A stretch of 64,000 bases of DNA from Iris pallida (Eukaryota; Streptophyta; Magnoliopsida; Asparagales; Iridaceae). The DNA is taken from NCBI GenBank assembly GCA_029216955.1, contig JANAVB010003400.1:16564868-16628867 (forward strand), written 5' to 3'. The position numbers and the translations under genes are program-made. The notes under the pieces were generated by a model. The model ran no database searches. It worked only from the letters and a program-made list of their open reading frames with translations, and was not told the DNA's origin. Shown here in pieces: positions 33,889 through 48,180 of this stretch (within the stretch, counting starts at the first letter, position 1; every line of letters begins with the position of its first letter).

Positions 33889-36800
33889 TGTAAGCCCCTG
33901 GATTTTTAGAGTTTTTTTAATTTATTTTAATTATTTTGTTTAATATAGTTATTATATATATCTTCCCACTTTTATTCATGAAAAAATGTACTCTTTCTTA
34001 GCTTTGATTTTTGGAGCATAAGAAATAACAATCTCTAGAAACTTCTTTCATGAGTTTTGACCTAGACAAGTTTATCTTCGATTTGGTATATCATGTGCCA
34101 CTCGAATATGTTTTCTTGTATTCTATTTGCTATGCACAACTTTGGGGTCAATTTGGGCCAAGAAGTTATCTACCGTGAGACTTGTCGTAACTTCCAACTT
34201 AAGTTCCGGACTCGACATCGATCCAACCTAAACGATCTAATATATGATTTCGACTATTTTTGAGCCTACTATGCACATGCCTATGGTGTCCCACCTAGTT
34301 GAGTTCTCATATGCTATTTATTTTTAAATGGCACACAAGTCGAAACTATAGACATATTGGACTTAAATCGATCACAAATTCCATCGACCCAAAACTAGTC
34401 CAACTAGGGTTCGTAGAGCATCTTTTAAGGTACCCTAACCTCCTAGACTTATTTTAGACTAATTTTTATGGATCTATGTGCAGCTAAATTAATAAATCTA
34501 TTTTAAATCAAACTCCATAACAACTTTCCTAGAATGAATTTTATTTAAATCCTTTTTGGACACATTTTTTGCATCTTTTGATCTAAATATCGAATCTCAT
34601 ACAAATCTTACCAAACCTCCTCTAAATAAATCCTAGCCCTTAATCCTTCGATTCTCTATATTGAAAACCCATATTTTATTCCCGTCTACCCCTTTCTCAC
34701 ATACAAACACGGGCGGGTTTCTCCAGAAGCCGCCACACCACCTCTCGGAAAACAGAGTAAAATCTCTCTTCCCTATCCTTTTTATTCCTTCCACCTTCAT
34801 CACATCAACCCTAATAGCCTTCCCCTTCACCACAATAAGCCCCAAGTCGATCACAACTCCTTCGAACATCGACACAAGGCCTCGAAGACGGTGCAACACG
34901 AATTGATCAAATCATTGAGGCACAACAGGTATGCCGACTTGCAACTGTATTTTCTCCACTTCTAGACATCAAAAATTTGTGGGAGTGTCTTCTACCTTTA
35001 TATCAAACTTCATGTCAAAATTCTTTCTAAATTGGTCGAGGCACACATTTTACCAAAGTGTGTCCAGAATCGACACTGTTCATTGCGGGACAGATTTGAA
35101 CTCTATAACTTCACTTTTACCATTGATATAATACATGAAAATGACCATATTTCAATTATGTACAATTCTCATTCAATGAGTTTTTCATAATTTTGCTATT
35201 TTAATGCTTGAATTATTCGATCTTTGAAGGACAATTTTGCCATAAAACGGACTATCGATATTACCATCTTGTGAGCCAAAAAATATTTTTTGTGCAACCA
35301 ATGCTCCATATCATTGATCCTCGACTCATGATCATGAATATACGTTAATTTAGATAATTGTTTACCATTATTTCGGAATATTAAAGTTATTTTTGTTCAT
35401 GGTTAAACAAGTTCTAATAATGTTGATTTATCAATGTGGATGTTAGTTTGATCATGAAATAAATTCTAAATGATTTCTAAATAGTTTGTATGCAATGTTA
35501 AAAATATTATTTATTTCTATATAAGTGATATATTTTAGAATTAATACTGAATATTTATACATATATTTTATGAAATTTTGTTAGCCCTGATAGGATTATT
35601 ATGACTGGTTATGTTATTATAACTAATATATAGTAGATAACCCTACTTAGTATGTATAGATAGATATGTCAATAATAGTAGTAGTGTTAGAAAGCTTATT
35701 AATATTAGTTGTAAAAATTTATAGGAGTTCGTGAGACCGTGACTGCAGAGGGTGGCGTCAGATCAATACTTTATTCCTCGCTGCAAATCCAAGAAAGATA
35801 CCATGCCACTGTGATCTTATTTTATTTTCTATTATACATGGACGTATTGCGGTGTGTTAGGATTAGATGTGTTAGGAGAGCATCCAAGTATGACTTGGGT
35901 GCTGTAGTGGGTGTGTGTGTGACCTAGAGTGTTAGTAAACTTCCTCGTGTTGAAGTTATTTTTCAATAACTTCTATGACTGGACACGTCTCATGTCACGA
36001 TACATCAAGTGAGTTATATTGTGTTGGCATGGGCTTATGCACTTGTCTGATCTTCAGTACTAGAGGTTCGTGTGTCGGTTCGTATAGAGTTAACGTGAGT
36101 CTAGCTAGTGACTTGCATTGATATATGTATTTTTTGAGTCATGGATATGACTGGTACAGGATATGACCGGTTATGGGTTCATAGTTTTCCGATTATGGGT
36201 GTGTCCCTAGAGGATATATCCGGCAGCGGCCGTTGACCGTGCATTAAAACACGGTCGGGAGGTATGCTAGTGATGCAAAGTTTGGCTAGGGGATATATCC
36301 ATTCAGTGGCCCTGACTGTGCGTCAGATACGATCGGAATGTATACTAGTTCATGCTAAAGCCTGTAGCTGATGCTATGCTTTATTGCTTCACCTACTCAT
36401 ACGTACCAAAGTAGTCTTCAAGTGTATTACACTTAGATGGATAGTTTACCTTGTCAGTTATATTCATGTTCATGTATATTACTTTTACTGTTCATATTAT
36501 GGTTAGTTGTTATATCTTGTTACATCCCTCTGAGGACCTGGTGATCTATCCAGGTTGTTGCTTAGCTTATAGTATAGACATATGGATTGTACGATTTTAG
36601 CTGCAGGGTTCAGGTATTGCTTGTAGTGTTAGTTTATCATTTTTTGTGCTTTCTATTTCCTGTTACTTGCTTATTAGCCTAGTTTTGCAAACTTATATTA
36701 TTCATGAGTTTGCTCGGACATGTGTATTATAGGGCGGCTGACTATAGTATATGTTGTTCATTCTGGTTTCATTTACTTATATGTGGATTGAGATATAGTT

Positions 36801-36937
36801 GAGATAGCATAGTTTAGTACACTTCTTCAGCGTAGTACGTCTAGCGTAAGTTTATTAAATTGGGAACTTATTCTAAATTGTATTAGCTGGCATGCTTGTA
36901 TTTCTAGTCCTATGTATTTTAGGACTGGGGAGTGACA
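33889..36937 (+). repeat. Outer element copy B, 5' LTR (complete, uninterrupted)
   Basis: TGTAAGCCCC to GGGGAGTGACA. This is the only uninterrupted outer LTR in the window, and it carries the empty site (ACTAGGGTTCGTAGAG near 34404) that the Tekay element occupies in the 3' LTRs. Splice-donor-like CAACAG/GTATGCC lies near 34927; the tandem repeat with hairpin is at about 36211-36350. Confidence 0.93.
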
Positions 36938-39900
36938 TATTTTTATAGTGGCCCGTGCAGGTCAAGTTAGCCATTTTGGTTATGTTACTGTACTGAGCGG
37001 GCCGGCGATATGATAATATAATAGGATCTCAATCCATAACTGCCTTGAAAACTCTCTTGAATTTATCCATCATCTTTGAAGCCCGAAATTGAAGTCGATC
37101 AACTTCCTTGAACTTCTTATTTTGGACTCTCATCACTCCCTCTTTTGGAAGGACATACGCTCTTGCTTGGTGAACCATCTACTCCATCACTGGATAGTAC
37201 ATAGTTGATAAAATTATACTGGGAAATATTTATTAAGGAAGGATTTGATAGGTACCTCTATTAGGTAGACCTAGCAGCTCGAATGGAAAATATAGGATTC
37301 TCAATGACAACTTAACTCTAGCTAAAGGCCTTAGGACTAGTGGATTACAACCCTCATACCCTTATCTATATTAGATATAGATGTTTTGGAGGAACCGAAA
37401 GGAGCATATAGGAGGACTTTAGAGATTAGTTGCAGTTCCCCACTAGAAGTGATAGTCATCCTGGAAAGACTAGTAGGAAGGGGCCAAAGGGTCTCGTATT
37501 AAATAGAAAGATTCATCGAGCATCCCTTAGCATTAACTTCCACTCTTACTTAATAGAAACGTGTATAGTGGGTAGGCGTATTCGTGAGTGCTAGATAGTA
37601 GACTAGAAAGAGCTAATTGTAATCTATCATTTAAGAAAGGTTGATAGGTGATCCATAGAAGTACGACTTAGAGTTTAAGAAATAGATTTAGTATTTATAT
37701 CTTTTGAGATTGGAACTACCTAGAGAATCGAGGGTGAAATTGGAAACCTTATCTTAAGAAGACCAGCGAATCATACCCATTGATATTGGATAGTAGGAAT
37801 TTAGAACACCTTGTAGATAGAACACTAGGGTTGAACAAGTTATACGTAGTGGTTATGAAGAAGGATGGATCATGGAAGTAGCACTAAGAATAGGTAATAT
37901 AAATCAAAGAGGGTTAGGACCTAGCGGACTACATTCTTAGTGTGTGATATTCTGTTAGTGAAGATAACATCTGAAAAGACCCTATCATAGAAGGGAGCAA
38001 AAAAGAGTAGAGATAAGAAGTTTTAGGTGTTATAAGTTGGGGCATGACCTTCAACGATTAGTTAGCCATAGTTTCCATAATCAACTGCTATCCTAGGAAA
38101 CCTTGATAGAAAAGCCAACATTCTAGTTCGACACCCTTTGTCTAAATGATCATCCAAAGCTCAAGATTATTCTAGAACCTCAACTAGGGTTCGTCCTTGA
38201 TCATGCCACTACCCTTTCAATTACGAATACGTTTTATGGATATTTTTTCCATAACTAGTCGTCTCATTTAGGTGAATGAGTATGGCCCATATTCCTGTCC
38301 TAAGTCGAGCCACACTAAGGATAGAACTTTACTCCTCTGTACCTCCATAAATATAACATCCATATCATGGTAGGTACTCGTTCTTACCTACTTTAATTTT
38401 CTTGATCAAGTCACTATGACTTAATGCTCCTTACGTATAGTCATCTTAACTTATTCCAAGAATGACTTTCTTATACTTTTATGTAGTACTACCATTTAGT
38501 TCTGATAACTCAGGCTTCCATATTAGCGAGATTGTAGGGCCTCACAAATTTTAGGGTTTCCCTATATTTGTGAGTGATTGAGAGAATCTTCATTCCAAAT
38601 AAGCTAATAAGTCAGTAGTTCATGACACCCACTTTCTAATCAGACCATTTGGTCTCCGCTACCGTGACTTTGATATTTGGAGCGCAAGACTAGCTTTTAC
38701 TTTCAAACTAATTTCATATACATAACCTAGACGAGTCCACATTCGCTTATGCCTATCATGTCCCACTCAAACACATTTTCTCGTACACTATTTTTAAGGC
38801 ACAACATTCGGACCTAGGGTCTCAAACCTAGCCATTCCCGCGATAGTATTGACCATTCCAACCTAAATAAGAGGCTCGACCTCGACCTAACCCTTTTGAC
38901 CCACTATACAATTTTAGAGGCCATGTTATTAAACTTGGTGTTAGTTATAGCGCCTCAAGAAAACATGGCTCTCTTGTGATAGATTTTAGGGAGTATGTTA
39001 GGAATAGAATGACTTGGTAAGCCATGTATTTAAGGCTGGATCTAAGACTATGAAGAACCATTATTTATGATTTTTATATGATTACATGCCTCACGAGACT
39101 AGGTAAATAGCTAAGGTGGGTAGAATTTTATAGATATTCCCCTATAATGGAAGTTAGAATAGAGAATATTGTAGGATTTGACCCTAACGAGAGATCCTAA
39201 GATTATTAGACTAATCTATGCTACACTTTGCCTAATATATAACCTTAAATAGAAGTACTAGAGGATTTCTTTTTTATCGAGTGCTAATATCATGATAGGT
39301 GACCTAGAAGTATTAGATAGAGTATGAAGGTTTGAGTTAGGCTAGACAAATATCTTTACATATGGTAAGACTAGCTTTGAATGATCTATAAACAACCATG
39401 ACTAGAAGATTGACCAATAGGTGTGTGTATTTGTTCAGCTCAGCCTCGGTCCTTGTCTAGTAGATAGGTGCAAAATTTTAGGTGTACTTGTAAGAATTGT
39501 ATAGCATGATTGATAGCTAGAAGGAGTAGAGTATTATCTTCCTTCTATCCTATTGAAGACCTAACCTATATCAGAATAGTGTGAATTAGTAATAATATTT
39601 TTTTATATATAGAATCATTGACCAATAGCACCATAATGGTACTTAGTACTCCTTAGAAAGTCTTTGATTTCTTATCGGAATAGCCAAGTTTTGTATACTT
39701 TTAGGAAATTGTACCATACTAGAACATCTCACTAGTAGGATCATGATCTTGACCTCATTGCTTAAGTTAGGAGGGATCGAGAACTAAGGGTACCTTATTT
39801 TCTTGAAGGTTGTGTGAACTTAGAATCCCAATGGTAGTAGTGCCCTTTAGAAATCATGTTTGGTTAGTTTCCTTTATCATATTTCATGTTTTATGTTTGA

Positions 39901-39954
39901 GGATAGCCTGTAAGACCAATCAGATGGCCAGAAGTACATCTTCAGCAGAAGGTG
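36938..39954 (+). mobile_element. Outer element copy B, internal region, left part
   Basis: Near-identical to 2258-5276. It includes the unknown minus-strand ORF at 37029-37178 and the diverged LTR relic from 38533. At 39951-39954 it lacks the extra T of copy A, which keeps the zinc-knuckle remnant in frame across the third insertion. Apart from these I see only AT-rich sequence full of stops. Confidence 0.7.
37029..37178 (-). CDS. Small coding-like ORF, 49 codons, copy B
   Basis: Same ORF as 2349-2498, with no change visible. Family unknown. Its identity in the two copies says little because the whole surroundings are also nearly identical. Confidence 0.25.
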   Translation of the reverse strand: MVHQARAYVLPKEGVMRVQNKKFKEVDRLQFRASKMMDKFKRVFKAVMD

Positions 39955-39959
39955 CCTTG

Positions 39960-42900
39960 TGTGTGCCCTTGAACCAAAACTACTAATATTTTATAACTGT
40001 TATTATTTTACAATAGATACTAATTGTCATTATGGTTACAAATAAAGCCCTAATGAATTACAGTGTTACACTATCTATTTTAAACCATGGAAGGGACAAT
40101 TAGGCCAACCAGATTAAGAAAGGGGGGTTGATTGAAAAACTCTAACTGCTCAAAACCTAGCGGCTAGGGGAAATTTGAATCCTCCCAAGATTCAAATCAT
40201 GAATCTCTTATCCAAAAACCACACTCGTTCTTATCAAAACTTGTGTATATATAGATATGAAGGATCGGTTAGTTTTCCTTCCCAAACCCTAACTCTTTCC
40301 CTGCGCTTGGAGTTCGTGAAGGTTAGCACGATCGAGAGTGGTTGACAAGTAGAGGCTTTGATTTCTCCAACAGGTAATCATCTTCCCCTACACCACCATG
40401 TCTTTAATTCCTTAAACTAGTTTGGCTGTACCATGTTTTCTATATGTAACTTGGATAGTTGAGAGTATGTCCAGGAGAACCCAGTTGAAAATGTTAGAAT
40501 AATAGTGATATCAGAAAAAGAGAGTAGGCATCCTAGCACTCAGTAACATGGCCATAGGATAATAGGACGAGTACTCCACATAGGTGTACCCAGGACAACT
40601 CACAAATAAAGGTTAAGGATTTTTAGTTCCTATGGTATCAGAGTATCTGGGACTGAGAGGCAACATCTGAGTTACAACCTAATGCCAGATGTAATCAACA
40701 TAGGCAAGATTAATATGCTAAGCCTATGGAGTACTCTAGTTTCCAATACACCCATAAGCCAGGGTTGACTTGTGTGGGTACAAGTGTATACTGTGCATAA
40801 GAGAGCACTTGTGCAGTTACCTACACGAGATCGTGTATGTATATAGGTGACCAGAGTAGAACATTATAGGATATGCACGTTATAGGATACGCATTGTAGG
40901 AGGGTACCCAATGGGATACACGAGTAGCCAAGCATTAGCTCGTATATATAATGGGTAAGTAAGTAGCAGTATCAGGAAAATAAAGACGGAGGAGTCGGGT
41001 ATCATTGGTGTATCTGATAAATCATTTGGATGATGTAGACTCTATTCTGCACAGAGGAGGGTCATATCCTGCCGTTGTGGGCATGTGGATCAGAGTCATA
41101 AGTCGAAGGGATGTGAAGAGGCAACTGAGATGAAGTCCCAGTTTCAGTCTGAGATACACATATGTTACAAGGGAAACACTCATGTGTATTCTTAGTAAGC
41201 AACATGTTTTCCTCATACCAGGAATGACTAAATGGGTCCATTTGTTACACTGAATGGTTTATCTTTGTTCTTGTGAATTAAATGTCGATTACGTGTTCAG
41301 GAATAATAGGAGGGGTAATAAACACCATCATCTATATAATATCATCATTAGGATTATGGCCATGGACATGGTTTAGCAACAGGAAGTAGGTACCCTAGGA
41401 ACTCACCCATTAGTTAACTACCCGCAGTTGAGAATTGAGGGTCCAGCTGGGTGTATGTGAAGGTAATTTTGGATGTCAGCGTATCAGAAAATAGAGAAGA
41501 TGTTCCTGGCATATGCGTGTGTGCGCGCGTATCATGCTCTAGTAAGGAGGAGAATTCGATACAGTAGCTAAACCATATTACCCTGTCCTAAACTAATGTA
41601 TAATTGAAGCATGAAAATAGAATTTGGTATTAGCATATTAGGAGATAGGCGGTAGTAGTCTGCAGGTATAGGGCAGACCGCAAGTGTAATGGTGAGTATG
41701 TCTCTTCAAGAGACATGCCATATGATTCAAGTATAGGGGTATGTTCCGGACGCTTACAAGAACAGTAGCATAGGGCCAGGTGATTGTAGGGTTAGCATCA
41801 TTGTAACATGGGTACTTCAAGTGACCTATTATTTGAGTGCATGAGTGCTCCAGAAACATTGAAGTATCAGTCTTCAATTGAGCGCCCATGCTATAATTGT
41901 AGTTGAGTCTATAATATAAGTATCAAGGTCACCATGTATCAATCACTACCTTAAGGTATCGATCAGTAGACGAAGTATCCGAAGTCGAGTTGGGTACCAA
42001 GTCTCCAGATTAAGTTAGATCCCATGAGTTGTACCTACTGTGCTAAACATCATGTCCTTTGGAGTCAGTATGAGATTCGAGTGCATAATACTTAGTATAT
42101 CAGGAAAAAGAAAACTTGTCCTGTTCTAGTACCAGTAAAGGGAAATTATAGGCTGATATGGGTTGGTACCAGGTGTCGAGGAGTAATATAGAGGTGGCAA
42201 TCTCTACATCAATCTCCTACTACCAAGGAGATTGAGGTATGTAATCGAGGGAGAGGTATGCGGATGTGTGGTTGATAGGATATATGGTTTGTAATTTAAA
42301 ATGGAGGATTGCCAGGTCAAATTGACCTTATTTGCGTCGACTAACATTTCTAAGCACATCGAAATAGTTATATACAAATTGACAGTGGGAGATTGTTGGT
42401 ACTTTATGTCCTTATGCTAGTTGTTTAATTTTTAAAAACTGTATCTTTGCGTGAACATCATGCAAATATCAATTAGGTAGGTAATGTTATAACTTGAACT
42501 ACCTGTTGGCTAGATTTTGGAGTGCTTGTGAGGTTGATGGAAAAATGTTGCTTGTAGTTTCAGTGAGGTGATGCTACCAGGTCATTGGGCAGTATACACA
42601 TTGGCTTGCAATTTTAGTATACCAACACATAGCAAGCAATAAGTTTGACCCTTGGATTTTTAGTACCAACTCCCATTGGCATGATACCTCATCTGATTTA
42701 AAGGTATATCTTTGAATGGACCTTGAGTATCAGGAAATTCAATACAGTAAATTATCAGAGTATCGGACTATCAAGGGTAGGCAATGTATTGAATATCCCT
42801 AGACATGTAAACAGTTCGAACTTGAGACAACAAACACTTGCCATAAGCAGGACAACAGTATATCCTACCTCTTGAACAATATCCTACTCATGTAGAGTCC

Positions 42901-43198
42901 TACCAGACCCTTGTACAGAATTATAACTGATATTAGTTACATATACCCAAATTTCCTAAATGTTACTCCATGATAATAATATAGAGGTGGTGTCATAAGT
43001 GGATAATTAATCATGTCAGTAGTGCGAGGTTAGCCTAAAGGCAGGGGTAATAGATAAAATACTATCTAGTTCAAAACTCAAACTTGATTCAAGGCCTAGA
43101 AAGTAAAATAAATAAGTTCCTTATGGCTTGATTATATATATATATAAATAAAGTTCCTTATGGTTATATATATAATATATATATTTTTATGGCTTGAT

Positions 43199-43243
<45 letters not shown>

Positions 43244-43277
43244 GATATATATATATAAAATATATATTTTATATATA

Positions 43278-43325
<48 letters not shown>

Positions 43326-43338
43326 TATATATATATAT

Positions 43339-43425
<87 letters not shown>

Positions 43426-44581
43426 ATATGGAAATTCATAATATAGGTTTTGTGGACTCTGACTCAGTGCTCGACCTCTACCCGCAGTACAGGACCACAG
43501 GTAAGTGCACTCTCTTATTACTTTCAATGCCAATAGTTTTGTTCAGTACATACTATACATATGCTCTTTTGTTTGGTGACACGACGGACACATGAGTTAG
43601 TATCATGGACCCTAATTTATTATATTCTTGTCTTACCTCACCTTCGTGTTTCATGACTTGTTTGGGTTCATGTATACTGGTCGGGAGGGGAAATATCTTA
43701 GTAGACGTGTGAACTACCCTTTCTATCCCCCGTGTCTTTCGTGGAGAATAGAAGTCGCATATTTCACGTGCGGGGTGCCTAATTTATCCCATAGCCGTTC
43801 ATACGTCGAAACGGATATTTCAACACACTTAGATAGTTGTCTTTTATTATTTCTTTACCTTTCACCACTTGCCATGTCATCATGCTTTTAAATTCTTTCT
43901 AGTTGACATACCATGTTCTGCGATTCATGCTTTCATTCTATATATACCATATCATCAGCTTACTTTCTAGTTTCTTCCACATATGCTATTTTCATGCACT
44001 GTCGTATCTATTATGTTGCGAATAGCTTTTCGGTTTGTGTGCTTGTTCCATTCCTGACTGGAAAACTAATATTTTTAGGTGATGAGTTAGAGGATTTTTG
44101 TACCACATATTATGAGCATACTGCAGAATCCCGATTTTGGCTCACAGGACGAACTGGAGGCTGCTTTTGCGGAGTTACCCGCTACAGATGGGTTTTAGTC
44201 GACTTTATTTAGATTCTCACAGATTTGTTTAGTTTGAGACTTTTAGATATTATTTCTATTTTGAGGTTCATGAGTTGATTTGTGGATGTTCTCTTAGTAC
44301 ATTTTATTTTCTTTGGAGACTATATCACTTTAGTACATTTTGATCTATCTTGGAGTTTTGTCAGATCATTTATTATCCTTCTCTCCAAACTGTGGTTATT
44401 ATATAAAATTCATCTTGTTTTGATCTTATATGTTGATGTGGTTTACATTGTGCAAATATATAGAAACTGTGTGGTTTTTTTATAAATTGGAGATGACTAG
44501 ACATCATACTACCGTCGACTCTACGGCGTAGGCTGGACGTACCCACGACTCATGCCCAAATACTGAGTGCTGGTCGTGACA
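39960..44581 (+). mobile_element. Third LTR-bounded insertion, copy B
   Basis: TGTGTGCCC to GGTCGTGACA with CCTTG on both sides (39955-39959 and 44582-44586). It is the same as 5282-9931 apart from small indels and the length and make-up of the TA tract. The site is within a Gag zinc-knuckle remnant of the outer element: the codons before (AEGAL) and after (YQTNDLPTYHF) are in one frame. Confidence 0.75.
43132..43423. repeat. TA tract, copy B
   Basis: About 290 bp of (TA)n broken by AAATATA and TTTTAT interruptions; interruption pattern and length differ from copy A. Ile/Tyr repeat ORFs here are not genes. Confidence 0.95.
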
Positions 44582-44586
44582 CCTTG

Positions 44587-44761
44587 TACCAGACAAATGA
44601 TCTCCCGACTTATCACTTTTGCTGCAAGAAGGGATATGTTCAGAAGAATTGCGCGAAGAAGTTAGGGCGGTGCCCTGGATTATTTGTTATTATTAATATT
44701 ATGTATTGTTATATTACTATATATTTAATTTCGAGGACGAAAGTTTCTAAAGAGGATAGGT
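44587..44761 (+). pseudogene. Outer element internal end with zinc-knuckle remnant, copy B
   Basis: Reads TYHFCCKKGYVQKNC then KKLGRCPG, a degenerate Gag knuckle, then stops. The polypurine region TTTCGAGGACGAAAG..AAGAGGATAGG lies directly before the 3' LTR at 44762. Identical to 9937-10111. Confidence 0.6.
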
Positions 44762-45281
44762 TGTAAGCCCCCTGGATTTTAGATTTTTTTTAATTATTTG
44801 GTTTAATATAGTTATTAATATATATTTTCCCACTTTTATTCATGATAAAAAATGTACTCTTCCGTAGGTTTGATTTTTTGGAGCACAAGAAATGCCAATC
44901 TCTAGAAACTTATTTCATGAGTTTTGACCTAGACAAGTTTATCTTTGATTTGGTATATCATGTCCCACTCAAATATATCTTCTTGTATTCTATTTGCTTC
45001 GCACAACTTTGGGGTCAATTTAGGCCAAGAAGTTATCTACCGTGAGACTTGTCGTAACTTCCAACTTAAATTCCAGACTCGATACCGATCCAACAGAAAT
45101 GACACAATATATGATTTTGACTAATTTTGAGCCTACTACACACATGTCGTTGGTGTCCCACTCAGTTGAGTTCCCATGTGCTATTTATTTTGAGATGATA
45201 CACAAGTCAAAACTATAGACATATTGGATTTAAATCGATTACAAAAATTCCACCGACCCAAAACTAGACCAACTAGGGTTC
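44762..45281 (+). repeat. Outer element copy B, 3' LTR, part 1
   Basis: From TGTAAGCCCCCTGG to the GGTTC target-site copy at 45277-45281, where the Tekay element begins. Confidence 0.92.
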
Positions 45282-47938
45282 TGTCACCCTCATTTCCCGT
45301 ATTTCATATTTATACTCATAATTGGATTTTTGGCATGTATTTTTTTATTTTTATTTTTTATTATTATTTTATTTTTCTCGACTTGAGAAATTTTAGGTTT
45401 TCTCGTATTTTGGGTTTCGGCTCGGCTCGGTTTTAGTTGGGTGGTTTGATTTTAGACCCAATGGAACACTTTAACCAATACTCCACCCTCATTCCACCAC
45501 AACCACCCTCATTAAAACCCCACCAACCACTCTCTCTTCTCATTACTTCCCCCATTAATTTCTAACTTCTTCTTCTTCCTTCTTCCACACAACACCCCAC
45601 CCATAGGCAAGTGCATCTTGCCACCACATGAAGACAAATTTTATTTGTCCATTAGCTTAATTAGATGATTTGGAACAACATTAGAACTTGACATTTTTGG
45701 ATTTGGAGTTTGGATTTTTCTAGATCTAAGTTTTTATCATTTTCGGAATTCCTTGGAATTGATCTACCAAACTTGGTTTTTTGCTTATTTTGATGCTTCT
45801 ATGTTGTAGAGAATTGAATTTTACACAAGTTAGACTCTTAAAAATCCGAATTTCGAGTTTTATGGACCAAGTTGTGATGTTCCAAAGATTTGAAGCCATG
45901 GGTGTTCTTCCTCTTAGTAAGAGGAAGAAGAAGACCCCCCTCCCCCGCGTGCACTCTTTAGCGTGCTGCTGGCCCGCGCGCCTCGCCGCCTTACGCCCAT
46001 GCACGCTTGGCTGCATTGCGCTGCCCCCGCGCCGTGCCCTTTGGCGCTGGCCGCTGAAACCGTTGGCACACGCGCTCTTTAATGCGCTGCTGCCCCAACC
46101 GATTGCGCCCGGCCCCCGGCGCACTTGGCCCCTGCGCACTTGGCCGCGCCCTCGGCACACTTGGCCCCTGCGCCCCTGCGCGCTTGACCCCGCGCCCCCT
46201 GCGCGCTTGACCCCGCGCCTTGTGCGCTTGGACCCCGCGCCCCCTGCGCGCTCGGCTCCCCGCGCCCTTTGGCGCGCTGCGACCGTTCCCGAGTGCGTCT
46301 CGTGGCACCGTTTGCTCGAGTCCCCTTGCTTGGCCCACCCTGTGCCATGGCTTCCCCTCCTGACCCTTGGTGTTTCCCCTGGGTTCTCGATTTTCTCTTG
46401 CTGATTTTGTTTTCTGGAAGCTTGATGCCACAGCACGACTCGACTGACCTGATACGCCATAACACGATTTTCGGTATTTTTAATTTATGGCTAGCATTTT
46501 CTCATTTTGGTGCTTGTAACTCGTGGGTTTTAACTTGTAACCTGCAACCTGTAATTAATCCCTTGTAACTTGACGTCTTGATAGTGGCCACCTTGGCGCA
46601 CTCTTGACTTGACTCGACTTGATAGCTGGTCGTACTTGACTTGCCCTGACACCGTGGGTGTTCCTCCTTGTTGTGTTGTGCAAATCTACTTGTCTTGTCT
46701 TGCATCATGTCTAGGACGTGACTCCCTGGGTACCACGGCCAGGTACTCATACTAAACTGGATTAGGCTAATGATTAGATCAAACTAGAACATAGAGAATT
46801 TCCAGTCACAAACAATCTCGTTATCTGGGTGCTTTAATGGACGTGTAGCTTGCCGACGAGTAGAGCACATTTCCAGCACACTGTCATGTGTTGCACCTCT
46901 AAGTCACCTAAGGGTATATCGTCTCCTGGGTGATGTACCCAACCATACTCTCAACCCGCGGAAGGATAACTAGATAGTCTGCAGGGCTTGGGACTGGGAA
47001 ATTCTCATTGCATCTTGTTAGTAATTAGGCTTGTGATAACCCTAGTTAGTTAAGGTAGTAAGCCGTAGTAATTGCTTGGCCGCTTGTGAATGGATGTTGT
47101 CTAGCCCTGTCTAAGTCTGGTTTAGTCCCAGTACCTGGTTCCTCCCGAACATGTTTGTTTTACTTGTCTTAACAATAAGTGGGTAGAGACAAGTACTATT
47201 CAGGCGAAGGGTTACAACCCCGGTCCTTGTTTGGTTTACTGGTTGTAATCTGGCTCCCGGAATGGTTTCATGTCCCTAGTCATTTATTTTCCTGCTGTAC
47301 TTTTATTACTTGTACCTTCTTCTATTTTCTTATGTTCTGATATGCTGGCTTTTGTTCTTATTTTATGGCCTCCTTTGTGGCACTTGCTCTTTCTGGGGTT
47401 TGACCCAGCTGGTTTTGTGTGGCCAGATTTCGGAGCAGCACCTGAGGATCTACGAAACCTCCAGCCCGATAGTGGCGACTAGAAGGAATCCGGGCTACGA
47501 GTGGGTTTTCTATTTTGTTTCGCTCACTCTACTGTAAAATTATTCTTTTGAGGCGTTTAGCCGACGAGCACCTGTTAGCTCGATGCATATTTACTTACTG
47601 TCTGCCTACGGGCTGTAAACATGATTAACAAATCCTAGGGTTGATCATGTATGACTAAACTCCTGTTAGTCCTCGCATTTTGTATGACTAGCTTCATGAT
47701 CAACTGAATATGTAATATTTGGGATGCCTTTTATTGTATATTTGGTGGTCTAATATCTTGTAATTATATTATTTGTTTTAGATTGAGACAATAGGCTTGA
47801 CCTTAAGAGACTGTTGGCTTGTAGTAAACCCTCATTTCGAGACAGCCGTGACCGTATTGCGAGGTGGATTTCATTTTAATATACGTAGCTGGCTATGTAC
47901 GCCCCCGCTCTCCAGTATTCTGGTTCTGGGGCATCACA
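45282..47938 (+). repeat. Tekay-like element copy B, 5' LTR
   Basis: 2,657 bp, TGTCACCCTC to GCATCACA, with the GC-rich island at about 45935-46310. Confidence 0.92.
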
Positions 47939-48180
47939 TGGTTTAAGTGGTCGCCCATGCAGGTCTTGGTATTCAAGATATGTGAGGGTTTACCGGATAG
48001 ATGTCTCAATCAGTACTCGTCTTTGATCTCCATTCATATCCTCTGTATCTCTGGATTCTTGTCCTGATCTTGTGCTTGTGTCGTTGATCTGTCCTGGTCC
48101 TTCCTTATTGTTTTTCCTGTGTCGTCTTCTTCAGCGGCACTGTACCTGATCCCGCCGATCAGTAAAGTGGAGCACTTCCC

